NCBI RefSeq assembly: GCF_025751495.1
Contig: NZ_JAOWKZ010000001.1
Span: 1,086,558 to 1,150,557, forward strand
DNA length: 64,000 bases
Direction: 5' to 3'
From: Albidovulum litorale
Lineage (GTDB): Bacteria; Pseudomonadota; Alphaproteobacteria; Rhodobacterales; Rhodobacteraceae
Part shown: positions 8,616-16,514 of the stretch, piece after piece
Numbering within the stretch: the first letter of the stretch is position 1
Layout: each line of letters opens with the position of its first letter
The notes under the pieces: generated by a model
The model's database searches: none
The model's input: only the letters and a program-made list of their open reading frames with translations
What the model was told of the DNA's origin: nothing
Made by a program: the position numbers and the translations under genes

Positions 8616-9583
8616 TGGATTTCGCAACGCTCATCCAGATCCTCGACTCCACCATGCGGCTCGCGACGCCGCTGCTTCTGGCCTGCCTTGCCGGGCTCTA
8701 TTCCGAACGCTCAGGCATCTTCGACATCGGGCTTGAGGGCAAGATGCTGATGGCGGCGATGTGCACCGGCGCGGTCGCTGCCCTGACCGGCTCGGTCTGG
8801 ATCGGGCTTCTGGCCGGGATCGCCGGGTCGATGATCTTCGCGCTGATCCACGGCATCGCCTCGATCACCTTCCGGGGCAACCAGCTGATCTCGGGCGTGG
8901 CGCTGAACTTCGTGGCCTCGGGCATCACCGTGCTCATCGCCCAGTCGCTGTTCCGGCAGGGCGGACGCACGCCGCCGCTCTCCGGCCCCGCCCGCTTCAA
9001 CCCGATCGAGCTACCCTTTGCCGAAGCGCTTTCCGGCGTCCCGATCCTCGGCCCCTTCTATGCCGAGGTCATCTCGGGCCACGGCGCGCTTGTCTATATT
9101 GCGCTCCTCTGCGTACCGCTGACATGGTGGGTACTCTACCGGTCGCGCTTCGGGCTGCGCCTGCGGGCCGTCGGCGAAAATCCCGCCTCGGTCGATACGG
9201 CGGGCATCTCGGTCGTGCGGCTGCGCTACACCGCCGTGATCATCACCGGCGTCCTTTGCGGCCTTGCGGGCGCCTATATGGCCGCTGGCCTGCAAACCGG
9301 TTTCGGCAAGGAAATGACCGCAGGCCGCGGCTATATCGCGCTCGCCGCGCTGATCTTCGCCAAGTGGCGGCCCTGGTACGCGCTGATGGCCACGCTTCTC
9401 TTCGGTTTCTTCCAGGCGCTGGCGCTCAGGCCCGACGTGATCAAGGGCACGCTTGGCTTCGACGTACCCGTCCCCGCCCTTGATGCGCTGCCCTATATCT
9501 TGACGGTCATCGTGCTTGCGGGCTTTGTCGGACGGGCCATTCCGCCACGCGCCGGCGGAGAGCCCTATGTTAAGGAACGCTGA
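8615..9583 (+). CDS. BMP-system ABC transporter permease 2
   Basis: 322-residue inner-membrane permease, paralogous to the preceding gene. The hallmark GIFDIGLEGKMLMAAM lies near residue 35, followed by FRGNQLISGVALNFVASG. The ATG at 8615 shares bases with the upstream TGA; an open frame extends upstream but only as a shadow inside permease 1. It is the last gene of the operon. No clear terminator follows before the TauE/SafE gene 127 bases away. Confidence 0.88.
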   Translation: MDFATLIQILDSTMRLATPLLLACLAGLYSERSGIFDIGLEGKMLMAAMCTGAVAALTGSVWIGLLAGIAGSMIFALIHGIASITFRGNQLISGVALNFVASGITVLIAQSLFRQGGRTPPLSGPARFNPIELPFAEALSGVPILGPFYAEVISGHGALVYIALLCVPLTWWVLYRSRFGLRLRAVGENPASVDTAGISVVRLRYTAVIITGVLCGLAGAYMAAGLQTGFGKEMTAGRGYIALAALIFAKWRPWYALMATLLFGFFQALALRPDVIKGTLGFDVPVPALDALPYILTVIVLAGFVGRAIPPRAGGEPYVKER

Positions 9584-9643
9584 ACAGGATATTTGGCCTT
9601 ATGCGGATTTTGCAACTGGCCTAAAGACAAGCGTCGCAACGGT

Positions 9644-9672
9644 TTGACACCGGCCCCACATGGGGGCATGAG
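9644..9672 (+). promoter_or_regulatory. Possible promoter of the TauE/SafE gene
   Basis: A perfect TTGACA (9644-9649) is followed after 17 bases by a weak CATGAG (9667-9672). It lies about 40 bases before the chosen ATG. A GCCCC-ACAT-GGGGGC hairpin-capable sequence occupies part of the spacer. Confidence 0.35.
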
Positions 9673-9710
9673 TGGTCAAGGGTTCTTTTGCCGTTCGGTA
9701 CCGCGTTCTA

Positions 9711-10628
9711 ATGCAGATTTACCTCCCCATCGCCGAGGTTTCGGTCAACGCGTTCCTGCTTTTGGGGCTGGGCGGTATCGTCGGCATGCTTTCGGGCATG
9801 TTCGGGGTGGGTGGCGGCTTCCTCATGACCCCACTTCTCTTCTTCATCGGCATCCCGCCAGCAGTTGCTGTCGCAACCGAGGCGAACCAGATCGTCGCCT
9901 CCTCCTTCTCAGGCGTCCTCGCGCATCTCAAACGCAAGACGGTCGATCTCAGGATGGGGACGGTTCTACTGATCGGCGGCCTGATCGGCGCGGCACTTGG
10001 CGTCCAGCTTTTCAACTTCCTGAAAAGCCTCGGACAGGTCGATCTGCTGGTCAAGCTCTGCTACGTCGTGTTCCTCGGCATCATCGGCGGGCTAATGTTC
10101 ATCGAAAGCCTGCGCGCGATCCGGCGGGCGAAGAAGACCGGCGCCGTGCCCACGCGCAAGAAGCACAACTGGGTCCACAACCTGCCCTTCAAGATGAAGT
10201 TCCGCACCTCGGGGCTTTATATCTCGGTCATCCCGCCATTGCTCGTCGGTGTGCTGGTCGGCATCCTTGCCGCCATCATGGGCGTTGGCGGCGGGTTCAT
10301 CATGGTGCCCGCGATGATCTATCTGCTGGGCATGCCCACGAAAGTCGTCGTCGGCACGTCGCTTTTCCAGATCATCTTCGTCACCGCCTTCACCACGCTT
10401 CTACATGCCACTACGAACTTCACCGTAGATATGCCACTCGCGGTGCTTCTCCTGATCGGAGGCGTGATCGGCGCCCAGTTCGGCGCGATGATCGGCACGC
10501 GGCTGAAGGCTGAACAGTTGCGCATCCTCCTCGCCATGATGGTCCTCGCGGTCTGCCTGAAACTGGCGCTCGATCTTCTGATCATGCCTTCAGAACTTTA
10601 TTCCATCGGCCCGGCGGGGCACGGATGA
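9711..10628 (+). CDS. TauE/SafE-family sulfite/sulfonate exporter-like permease
   Basis: 305-residue inner-membrane protein with about eight helices. The family's glycine-rich signature occurs twice: GMFGVGGGFLMTPLLFF near residue 35 and GVGGGFIMVPAMIY near residue 195, reflecting the internal duplication. TauE/SafE proteins are proposed to move sulfite or other sulfur-containing anions. ATG at 9711 (MQIYLPIAEVSVNAF) is chosen over GTG at 9672 because the extra 13 residues are charged and not family-like. Its TGA overlaps the start of a TIGR02186 gene, a pairing common in alphaproteobacteria. Confidence 0.88.
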   Translation: MQIYLPIAEVSVNAFLLLGLGGIVGMLSGMFGVGGGFLMTPLLFFIGIPPAVAVATEANQIVASSFSGVLAHLKRKTVDLRMGTVLLIGGLIGAALGVQLFNFLKSLGQVDLLVKLCYVVFLGIIGGLMFIESLRAIRRAKKTGAVPTRKKHNWVHNLPFKMKFRTSGLYISVIPPLLVGVLVGILAAIMGVGGGFIMVPAMIYLLGMPTKVVVGTSLFQIIFVTAFTTLLHATTNFTVDMPLAVLLLIGGVIGAQFGAMIGTRLKAEQLRILLAMMVLAVCLKLALDLLIMPSELYSIGPAGHG

Positions 10629-11395
10629 TGGGGCGCCTTCTCACTCTTGCGGTGTTTCTGACCGCGCTGGCCCTGCCAGCCGCGGCGCAGGAAGAAATCG
10701 TCGCCGATCTTAGCCAGCGGCAGGTTCCGATCACCGCCGATTTCGACGGATCGGAACTGATCCTCTATGGCGCGGTCAAGCGCGAAACCCCGATTTCGAT
10801 CACCGAACCCCTGTCGGTGATCATCACCGTCGCGGGCCCGTCGAAACCGGTCACCGTTCGGCGCAAGGAAAAGGTGGCAGGCATCTGGATCAACACCGAC
10901 GCGGTGGAGATCGACAGCGCCCCGTCCTTCTACGCCATCGCCACCTCCCGCCCCCTGAACCAGATCCTCTCGGATACCGAGGATCTGCGTTACAAGATCT
11001 CCATCCCTCGCGCGATCCGCTCCGTCGGCGCGCCGCAAACGGTCATGGATTCGCATGCGTTCACCGACGCCCTGATGCGCATCAAGGCGGCAAACGGCAG
11101 CTATCAGGCGAGGCCCAGCACCGTCGCCTTCTTTGACCAGACGCTTTTCAAGACCGCCGTCACACTGCCCGCGAACCTGACCGAGGGGACCTACAAGGTC
11201 ACGCTCTACCTGACCCGCGACCGGCAGGTGGTCACCAGCTATACGACCAATCTTGCCGTGCAGAAGGTCGGGCTGGAACGCTTCCTTTACCGTCTCGCCC
11301 ATGACCGGCCGCTGGTCTACGGACTCCTGTCGATCTTCATCGCCATCGCCGCGGGCTGGGGTGCTTCGGCGATCTTCCGGTACTTCAAAGGCTGA
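10625..11395 (+). CDS. TIGR02186 family membrane-anchored protein
   Basis: 256-residue protein with an N-terminal signal peptide (about residues 1-22, ending AAAQEE), a periplasmic beta-rich region, and one C-terminal transmembrane helix (LVYGLLSIFIAIAAGWGASAIF). It resembles the alphaproteobacterial family TIGR02186, of unknown function. It starts in an ATGA overlap with the TauE/SafE gene, so the two are probably co-translated, and the protein may be an accessory to that transporter (inference). Confidence 0.82.
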   Translation: MMGRLLTLAVFLTALALPAAAQEEIVADLSQRQVPITADFDGSELILYGAVKRETPISITEPLSVIITVAGPSKPVTVRRKEKVAGIWINTDAVEIDSAPSFYAIATSRPLNQILSDTEDLRYKISIPRAIRSVGAPQTVMDSHAFTDALMRIKAANGSYQARPSTVAFFDQTLFKTAVTLPANLTEGTYKVTLYLTRDRQVVTSYTTNLAVQKVGLERFLYRLAHDRPLVYGLLSIFIAIAAGWGASAIFRYFKG

Positions 11396-11404
11396 TCCGA
11401 CGGG

Positions 11405-12142
11405 TTAACCGCGCCCGACAAAAGGCATGTTGGTCGCCATCACCGTGACCGACAGCATATTGGCGCCGGGCGGCAGGGTCGCCATCGACCACACGGTTCC
11501 CGCCACATCTGCCACATCCATCATCGGCTCGGCCCGGATGCTGCCATCGGCCTGCGGCACGCCTGTCGCGATCTTCGCCGCCAGTTCGGTGTGGGCATTG
11601 CCGATATCGATTTGGCCGCAGGCAATGCCAAAGGGGCGGCCATCGAGCGCCAGCGTCTTCGTCAGCCCGGTGATCGCGTGTTTCGTCGTCGTGTAACACA
11701 CGGACCCTGGGCGCGGCGCATGGGCTGAGATGGACCCGTTGTTGATGATCCGCCCACCCTGCGGGTTCTGCGCCCGCATCTGGCGAAAGGCCGCGCGGGC
11801 AGCGTGGAACATGCCGGTCAGGTTCACGGCCAGCATGTCGGTCCAGTCGGAAAGCGGAATCTCGTCAATCAGTCCGCCCGGCCGCATGATGCCCGCGTTG
11901 TTGAACAGCACATCGACCCGGCCAAAGCGCGTGACCGCCGCAGCAAATGCCCCATCGACCGCAGTTGCATCGGCCACATCGCAGGCCAGTGGCTGGGCGC
12001 TGTCATGGCCTTCGGCGATTTCCTCCAGCACATCCCCCCGCCGCGCGATCATCGCGACGTTCCAGCCCCCCGCGAGGAACCGTTCGGCCACTGCCCGCCC
12101 GATCCCGGCCGAGGCACCGGTGACGACGATTGTGCCCGCCAC
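11405..12142 (-). CDS. SDR-family oxidoreductase
   Basis: 245-residue short-chain dehydrogenase/reductase. The cofactor motif TGASAGIGRAVAE (about residues 8-20), the NNAG motif near residue 85, and a catalytic serine, tyrosine and lysine arrangement (NGSISAHAP then YTTTKHAI) are all visible. Substrate is unknown. The GTG start lies 1 base after the stop of an AsnC-domain gene on the same strand, so the two probably form one transcript. It converges on the TIGR02186 gene with a 9-base gap. Confidence 0.85.
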   Translation of the reverse strand: MAGTIVVTGASAGIGRAVAERFLAGGWNVAMIARRGDVLEEIAEGHDSAQPLACDVADATAVDGAFAAAVTRFGRVDVLFNNAGIMRPGGLIDEIPLSDWTDMLAVNLTGMFHAARAAFRQMRAQNPQGGRIINNGSISAHAPRPGSVCYTTTKHAITGLTKTLALDGRPFGIACGQIDIGNAHTELAAKIATGVPQADGSIRAEPMMDVADVAGTVWSMATLPPGANMLSVTVMATNMPFVGRG

Positions 12143-12143
12143 C

Positions 12144-12380
12144 TCAGAACGCCTTGAACGTCATCGTCGTCAGCGTCCGGCTGATACCGGGAATATCAAA
12201 AAGCTTCTCGTTCAGCCAATGGCCCACATCCTCATCCTCGGGGATATATACCTTGGCCATCAGGTCATAATCGCCCGAGGTCGAATAAAGCTCCGAGACA
12301 ACCTCGCGGTCATAGATCGCATCGGCGACGGCATAGGTCTGACCGGGATGGCAACGAAACTGGACGAAGACGCAGCGCAT
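12144..12380 (-). CDS. Stand-alone Lrp/AsnC ligand-binding domain protein
   Basis: 78-residue protein matching the AsnC/Lrp C-terminal RAM domain (VSELYSTSGDYDLMAKVYIPED) without the helix-turn-helix. Such stand-alone RAM proteins oligomerise and bind small ligands but do not bind DNA themselves. The ATG at 12380 is preceded by AGAGAGGTG; the frame is open further upstream without a family match. It is the first gene of a pair with the SDR gene and is divergent from the HlyIII gene across 154 bases. Confidence 0.82.
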   Translation of the reverse strand: MRCVFVQFRCHPGQTYAVADAIYDREVVSELYSTSGDYDLMAKVYIPEDEDVGHWLNEKLFDIPGISRTLTTMTFKAF

Positions 12381-12534
12381 GGATTCACCTCTCTTTGCCC
12401 GCGACAGTAGCGGCAGTGAAACCCGATGGGAAGCAGGGCCGGGCGCCCCGATCACGCAGATATGTCACGCCTGACACCAAATGTTTACGGGCGCCGCCAT
12501 AGTCTGGAATAGCCGCGCCTGATAGACTTCCGCC

Positions 12535-13185
12535 ATGCAGCTCCTGAGCGTACGCACGAGTTACAGCCGGGCCGAACGGCTCACGGATGCGGTGATCCAC
12601 GCCTCCGGGCTGACGCTTGTCCTGATCGCCGTCCCGGTGTTGATCACCGCCGCAGCTTTCCTGCGCGGCGATTTCACCGCGATGTTCGGCGTGACGGTCT
12701 ACGGGCTCGCACTTATCGCGATGATCCTCTGTTCGGCGCTTTACAACATGATCCCCGCGCCGGGTTGGGAAGAGCTGCTGAAGCGGCTCGATCACTCCGC
12801 GATCTATGTGAAGATCGCTGGCACCTACACGCCTTTCACCCTGCTTTCCGGGCAGGGCCACTTGCTCCTCGCAGGACTATGGGCTGCAGCCCTCACCGGG
12901 GTCGGGATCAAGCTTTTCTGGCCCCACCGCTTCCGCGCCCTCACGCTCGCGCTCTATCTCGGCATGGGCTGGGCCGGGCTCGCCGCTGGCGGCACGTTCC
13001 TTGGTGCGCTCTCCGCCCCGGTCCTGATCCTGATCGTCACCGGCGGCCTTCTCTATACGGCGGGCGTGGCTTTCTACCTCTTCGAACGCCTGCCCTTCCA
13101 CTACACGATCTGGCATGTCTTCGTGCTGACGGCGAGCCTCGTCTTCTACGCCGCCGTCACCCTGCACCTTGTTGAAAGCGCCTGA
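12535..13185 (+). CDS. Hemolysin III / AdipoR-family (PAQR) membrane protein
   Basis: 216-residue protein with seven hydrophobic helices. Family features: DAVIHASG (residues 18-24), LDHSAIYVKIAGTYTPF (about 85-101) and FHYTIWHVFVL near the C-terminus. The usual SxxYH motif reads SALYN here, with N71 where a zinc-ligand histidine normally sits. PAQR proteins are membrane hydrolase-like proteins; bacterial function is poorly known and actual haemolysis should not be assumed. No strong ribosome-binding site is seen before the ATG. Confidence 0.82.
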   Translation: MQLLSVRTSYSRAERLTDAVIHASGLTLVLIAVPVLITAAAFLRGDFTAMFGVTVYGLALIAMILCSALYNMIPAPGWEELLKRLDHSAIYVKIAGTYTPFTLLSGQGHLLLAGLWAAALTGVGIKLFWPHRFRALTLALYLGMGWAGLAAGGTFLGALSAPVLILIVTGGLLYTAGVAFYLFERLPFHYTIWHVFVLTASLVFYAAVTLHLVESA

Positions 13186-13186
13186 T

Positions 13187-13216
13187 CTTCTTCTGTTCAG
13201 AAATACTCTCCGGGAG
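13187..13216 (+). repeat. Dispersed gene-end element, copy A
   Basis: One of four related sequences in the window. Read toward the dat gene's 3' flank (minus strand) it has the form CTCCCGGAGAGTATTTC, then GAACAGAAGAAG. It lies between the convergent HlyIII and dat genes, next to a perfect hairpin at 13218-13238. Confidence 0.65.
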
Positions 13217-13217
13217 T

Positions 13218-13238
13218 CCGGGGGTGGAAAACCCCCGG
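13218..13238. terminator. Hairpin between HlyIII and dat genes
   Basis: CCGGGGGT and ACCCCCGG form a perfect 8-bp stem around a 5-base loop. It is placed between convergent genes and probably ends both transcripts. Confidence 0.6.
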
Positions 13239-13251
13239 CCTGAAATCCGTC

Positions 13252-14115
13252 TCAGACCGCCGCCTTCAGGCTTTCTTCCAGATATATCTCCCTCAGCCGT
13301 GTTGCGACCGGCCCCGGCTTGCCAGACCCAAGCGCCACCCCGTCGATCTCGACAACCGGCATGACGAAAGCCGACGCGGACGTAACAAACGCCTCGTCAG
13401 CCGCCTTCGCCTCGTCGATCGTGAAGCTGCGCTCTTCAACAACCATCTGCGCCTCGGCGGCAAAGCGCAGAACCGCCGCGCGGGTGATGCCGTGGAGGAT
13501 GTCATTCGACAACTGTCGCGTGATGATCCTGCCGCCCTTGACGATATAGGCGTTGTTCGACGTGCCCTCGGTCACCAGCCCGTCCTCGATCAGCCAGGCA
13601 TCGTCCACACCCGCCTTCTTCGCCATCATCTTGCCCATCGAGGGGTAAAGAAGCTGCGTCGTCTTGATATCGCGCCTCCCCCAGCGGATGTCGTCGATGG
13701 AAATCACCTTCCACCCCGTTTTCGCCGCCGGGCTGTCGGCCAGACCGGGTTTGGACTGGGTGAAGAGCACCAGCGTCGGCTTCGTGACCTTCGGATCGGG
13801 AAAGACGAAATCGCGGTCGCCAGGATTGCCGCGCGTGACCTGAAGATAGACGAGCCCGTCCTCAATCCCGTTCCGCGCCACAAGCTCACGGTGGATCGCC
13901 AGAAGCTCCTCGTCCGAACAGGGGCTCGCCATATCAAGCTCCCTTAGCGACCGGTTCAGCCGCGCGGTGTGCCCGGCGAAGTCGATGAGCTTGCCACCCA
14001 GAACGCTCGTCACCTCATAGACGCCATCGGCCATCAGAAAGCCCCGGTCAAAAACCGATACCACCGCCTCTTCCTCGGGCAGATAGTCTCCGTTGACATA
14101 GACGATGCGGCTCAT
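13252..14115 (-). CDS. dat: D-amino-acid aminotransferase (class IV)
   Basis: 287-residue PLP enzyme of the branched-chain/D-alanine aminotransferase fold. The PLP lysine is K151 in RRDIKTTQLL, and the N-terminus (YVNGDYLPEEEAVVSVFDRGFLMADGVYE) is the typical fold-IV pattern. D-alanine aminotransferases convert D-Ala and 2-oxoglutarate to pyruvate and D-Glu. The next two genes upstream on the same strand encode DgcA- and DgcN-like proteins of D-glutamate catabolism, which supports the D-specific assignment over a branched-chain or aminodeoxychorismate enzyme. The gap to dgcA is 74 bases. Confidence 0.82.
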   Translation of the reverse strand: MSRIVYVNGDYLPEEEAVVSVFDRGFLMADGVYEVTSVLGGKLIDFAGHTARLNRSLRELDMASPCSDEELLAIHRELVARNGIEDGLVYLQVTRGNPGDRDFVFPDPKVTKPTLVLFTQSKPGLADSPAAKTGWKVISIDDIRWGRRDIKTTQLLYPSMGKMMAKKAGVDDAWLIEDGLVTEGTSNNAYIVKGGRIITRQLSNDILHGITRAAVLRFAAEAQMVVEERSFTIDEAKAADEAFVTSASAFVMPVVEIDGVALGSGKPGPVATRLREIYLEESLKAAV

Positions 14116-14189
14116 GGGGCTTTCCTCCGGTCAGTTGCCGTTTCATCGGGCCTGACGCGGACAAGGTCAAGCCCGCCTTGATAGGGTCA

Positions 14190-15155
14190 TCACCCCCACA
14201 GTGCCACCTCGGGCGGATGCACACCTGCGACATCGTAGAAGAGGGGATGGTCGCGGTCCTCGGCCAGAAGCAGCGGACCGTCGAGATCCGTGAAAGCCGC
14301 CCCCTGCGCGACCAGCACAGCCGGCGCCATGGCGAGCGAGGAACCAACCATGCAGCCCACCATCAGCCCATAGCCCTCGGCCAAGGCCGCCTCTTTCAGC
14401 GCGAAGGCCTCGGTCAACCCGCCGGTCTTGTCGAGCTTGATGTTGACCATGTCATACTTGCCCTTCAGTCCCGGCAGCGAGGCGCGGTCGTGACAGGCTT
14501 CATCGGCGCAAACCGGCAGGGGACGGGCGATCTCGCTCAGCATCCCGTCATCCCCCGCAGGCAGCGGCTGTTCGACCAATGCCACGCCAAGACGCACCAG
14601 ATGCGGGGCAAGGTCGGAATAGACCTCCGCCGTCCAGCCCTCATTCGCGTCGACAATGATGCGTGTCGCAGGCGCCCCCGCGCGCACCGCCTCCAGCCGC
14701 GCCATGTCGTCGGGCGTACCAAGCTTGATCTTCAGAAGCGGGCGATGGGCATGGCGCGCCGCCGCCGCCCGCATGTTCTCGGGCGTGTCGAGCGACAGGG
14801 TAAAGGCGGTGATCTCCGGCCCCGGCGCGGGCAGGCCCGCAAGTTCCCAGACACGACGGCCCGCTCGCTTCGCCTCAAGGTCCCAGAGCGCGCAATCGAT
14901 CGCGTTGCGGGCCGCGCCCGCGGGCAAGGCGGCCTGCAATGCTCCACGGGTGATATCCTCCGGCAGACCGGCAATCTGGGCAGTCACGCTTTCCAACGTC
15001 TCGCCATAGCGCGCATAGGGTACGCATTCGCCGCGCCCCGCCACGCAATCGCGCGTCACCGTCACGGTCAGCACCTTCGCCTCCGTCCGCGAGCCGCGCG
15101 AGATGGTGAACACCTCGGCCAGCCGGAAGCTTTCGGCCCGAACCTCAATCGCCAT
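14190..15155 (-). CDS. dgcA: N-acetyl-D-glutamate racemase DgcA / dipeptide epimerase-like enolase-superfamily enzyme
   Basis: 321-residue member of the enolase superfamily (MLE/AEE group). The catalytic lysines are K144 (KIKLG) and K240 (NIKLDKTGG); metal ligands D169 (DANEG), E195 (VEQPLP) and D218 (ADEA) are present. It would normally be annotated as L-Ala-D/L-Glu epimerase. The adjacent DUF1611/DgcN gene makes the DgcA role (N-acetyl-D-Glu to N-acetyl-L-Glu) more likely. The ATG at 15155 (MAIEVRAESF) fits the family N-terminus; the open frame beyond it does not. Confidence 0.78.
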   Translation of the reverse strand: MAIEVRAESFRLAEVFTISRGSRTEAKVLTVTVTRDCVAGRGECVPYARYGETLESVTAQIAGLPEDITRGALQAALPAGAARNAIDCALWDLEAKRAGRRVWELAGLPAPGPEITAFTLSLDTPENMRAAAARHAHRPLLKIKLGTPDDMARLEAVRAGAPATRIIVDANEGWTAEVYSDLAPHLVRLGVALVEQPLPAGDDGMLSEIARPLPVCADEACHDRASLPGLKGKYDMVNIKLDKTGGLTEAFALKEAALAEGYGLMVGCMVGSSLAMAPAVLVAQGAAFTDLDGPLLLAEDRDHPLFYDVAGVHPPEVALWG

Positions 15156-15237
15156 GACAATCCTCTCCATTCCGGGCGCCCGCGAAGGCCGGGTGGGCGG
15201 GCCGTCGTCCGCGAGGACGCGGGTCGCACCCCCGGGG

Positions 15238-16239
15238 CTATATTGCGGCCAGCGCGTCCACCAGTCGCGCGGCACCATGACGGAAGGGATCGACGGCGGG
15301 AAGGCCCATCCGCTTCTCGACCTCGGCCAGACAAGCCGCCGCCTCTTCCTCATTCAGATGCTGGGTATTGACCGAAATGCCCACGACCCGACAGGCCGGG
15401 TTCGCAACCCGCGCCATCGCGAGGGCCGTATCGCGCACCTGCTCCAGGCTTGGCAGTGCATAGCCCGGCAGGCCGCGCATATGGGTCCGCGTCGGTTCGT
15501 GGCAGAGGATCAGCGCATCGGGCTGGCCACCATGGATCAGCGCCATGGTCACGCCGGAATAGGAGACGTGGAAAAGGCTTCCCTGCCCCTCGATCAGATC
15601 CCAGTGATCGGGATCGTTGTCGGGCGTCAGGTATTCGATGGACCCCGCCATGAAATCGGCGATCACGGCATCGAGCGGCACCCCGTCGCCGGTGATCAGG
15701 ATGCCGGTCTGACCGGTGGCGCGGAAACTCACCTTCATGCCCCGCGCCCGCATCTCGGCATCCATCGCGAGCGCGGTATACATCTTGCCCACCGAGCAAT
15801 CCGTACCCACGGCCAGACAGCGTTTGCCCGACCGTTTCACCCCGTTGGCGATCGGGTATTTGACCGAGGGCACCCGCACATCGTGCAGGATACGGCCATG
15901 CCGTGCGGCGGTGGTGACCAGATCGGCCTCGTCGCGCAGAAGGTTGTGCAGGCCGCTCGCAATATCAAACCCCTGTTCCAGCGCCGTATGCAGAACCGCT
16001 TTCCAACTGTCGGAAATCACGCCACCCCGGTTGGCGACCCCGATTACCAGCGTCCGCGCACCTGCCGCATGGGCCTCGGCCAGATCCATGTCGGGCACCT
16101 TCATGTCGGCCTTACAGCCCTCCATCCGGTACTGGCCTAACGCAAATTCCGGACGCCAGTCCTTGATGCCCTGCGCCACCTTCGCGGCCAGCTGGTCCGG
16201 CGCATCGCCGAGGAAAAGAAGATAGGGGGTTTCGATCAT
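15238..16239 (-). CDS. dgcN: DUF1611 protein, DgcN-type D-glutamate N-acetyltransferase
   Basis: 333-residue DUF1611 protein. An N-terminal Rossmann-like half is followed by a P-loop-type motif GTDCSVGK (residues 145-152) and GQTGILITGDGVPLDAV. DUF1611 proteins paired with a dipeptide-epimerase-like gene were identified as DgcN, which acetylates D-Glu ahead of racemisation by DgcA. It is the first gene of the dgcN-dgcA-dat run (82 bases to dgcA). The assignment rests on domain plus neighbour; a general P-loop protein of unknown function is the fallback. Confidence 0.75.
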   Translation of the reverse strand: MIETPYLLFLGDAPDQLAAKVAQGIKDWRPEFALGQYRMEGCKADMKVPDMDLAEAHAAGARTLVIGVANRGGVISDSWKAVLHTALEQGFDIASGLHNLLRDEADLVTTAARHGRILHDVRVPSVKYPIANGVKRSGKRCLAVGTDCSVGKMYTALAMDAEMRARGMKVSFRATGQTGILITGDGVPLDAVIADFMAGSIEYLTPDNDPDHWDLIEGQGSLFHVSYSGVTMALIHGGQPDALILCHEPTRTHMRGLPGYALPSLEQVRDTALAMARVANPACRVVGISVNTQHLNEEEAAACLAEVEKRMGLPAVDPFRHGAARLVDALAAI

Positions 16240-16514
16240 GGCAGCCTCCCGCGTTTGATGGAAAGTTGCATCAATTTCCCACGGAATTCATGGGAATTTC
16301 AGGCGAGCTACCCGGATAGTTCGCAATCTGGTCCCGTACAAACCAACGCTTATGCAAGATTCTTCGATAAAGAATTGCGCCCGGCCCGTCTTTCTCCGTT
16401 CGAGCACTGCATTTTCGAAATTTCTGCGCCTGCGAAAGAACCTTGCATGCTGCAGCGCAATATTCTATCCGAGCGGTAACGCCAAACGTAACTTCCTTAC
16501 CGAGAGATCTGCCG
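16240..16514. promoter_or_regulatory. Divergent intergenic region, dgcN / mcl1
   Basis: This 275-base region has visibly lower GC than its flanks and holds several symmetric motifs. AATTTCCCA (16273-16281) and TGGGAATTT (16291-16299) form an 8/9 inverted repeat about 35 bases before dgcN. On the mcl1 side lie TTTCGAAA (16413-16420), an imperfect palindrome TTTCTGC-GCCT-GCGAAAG (16421-16438) and TTGC-N10-GCAA (16443-16460). No regulator can be named from these. Small ORFs here do not look coding. Confidence 0.4.

Noticed and set aside
13252..14115. Branched-chain aminotransferase or aminodeoxychorismate lyase instead of D-amino-acid aminotransferase
   Set aside because: The fold is shared, but the adjacent dgcA and dgcN genes and the residue pattern favour the D-specific enzyme.
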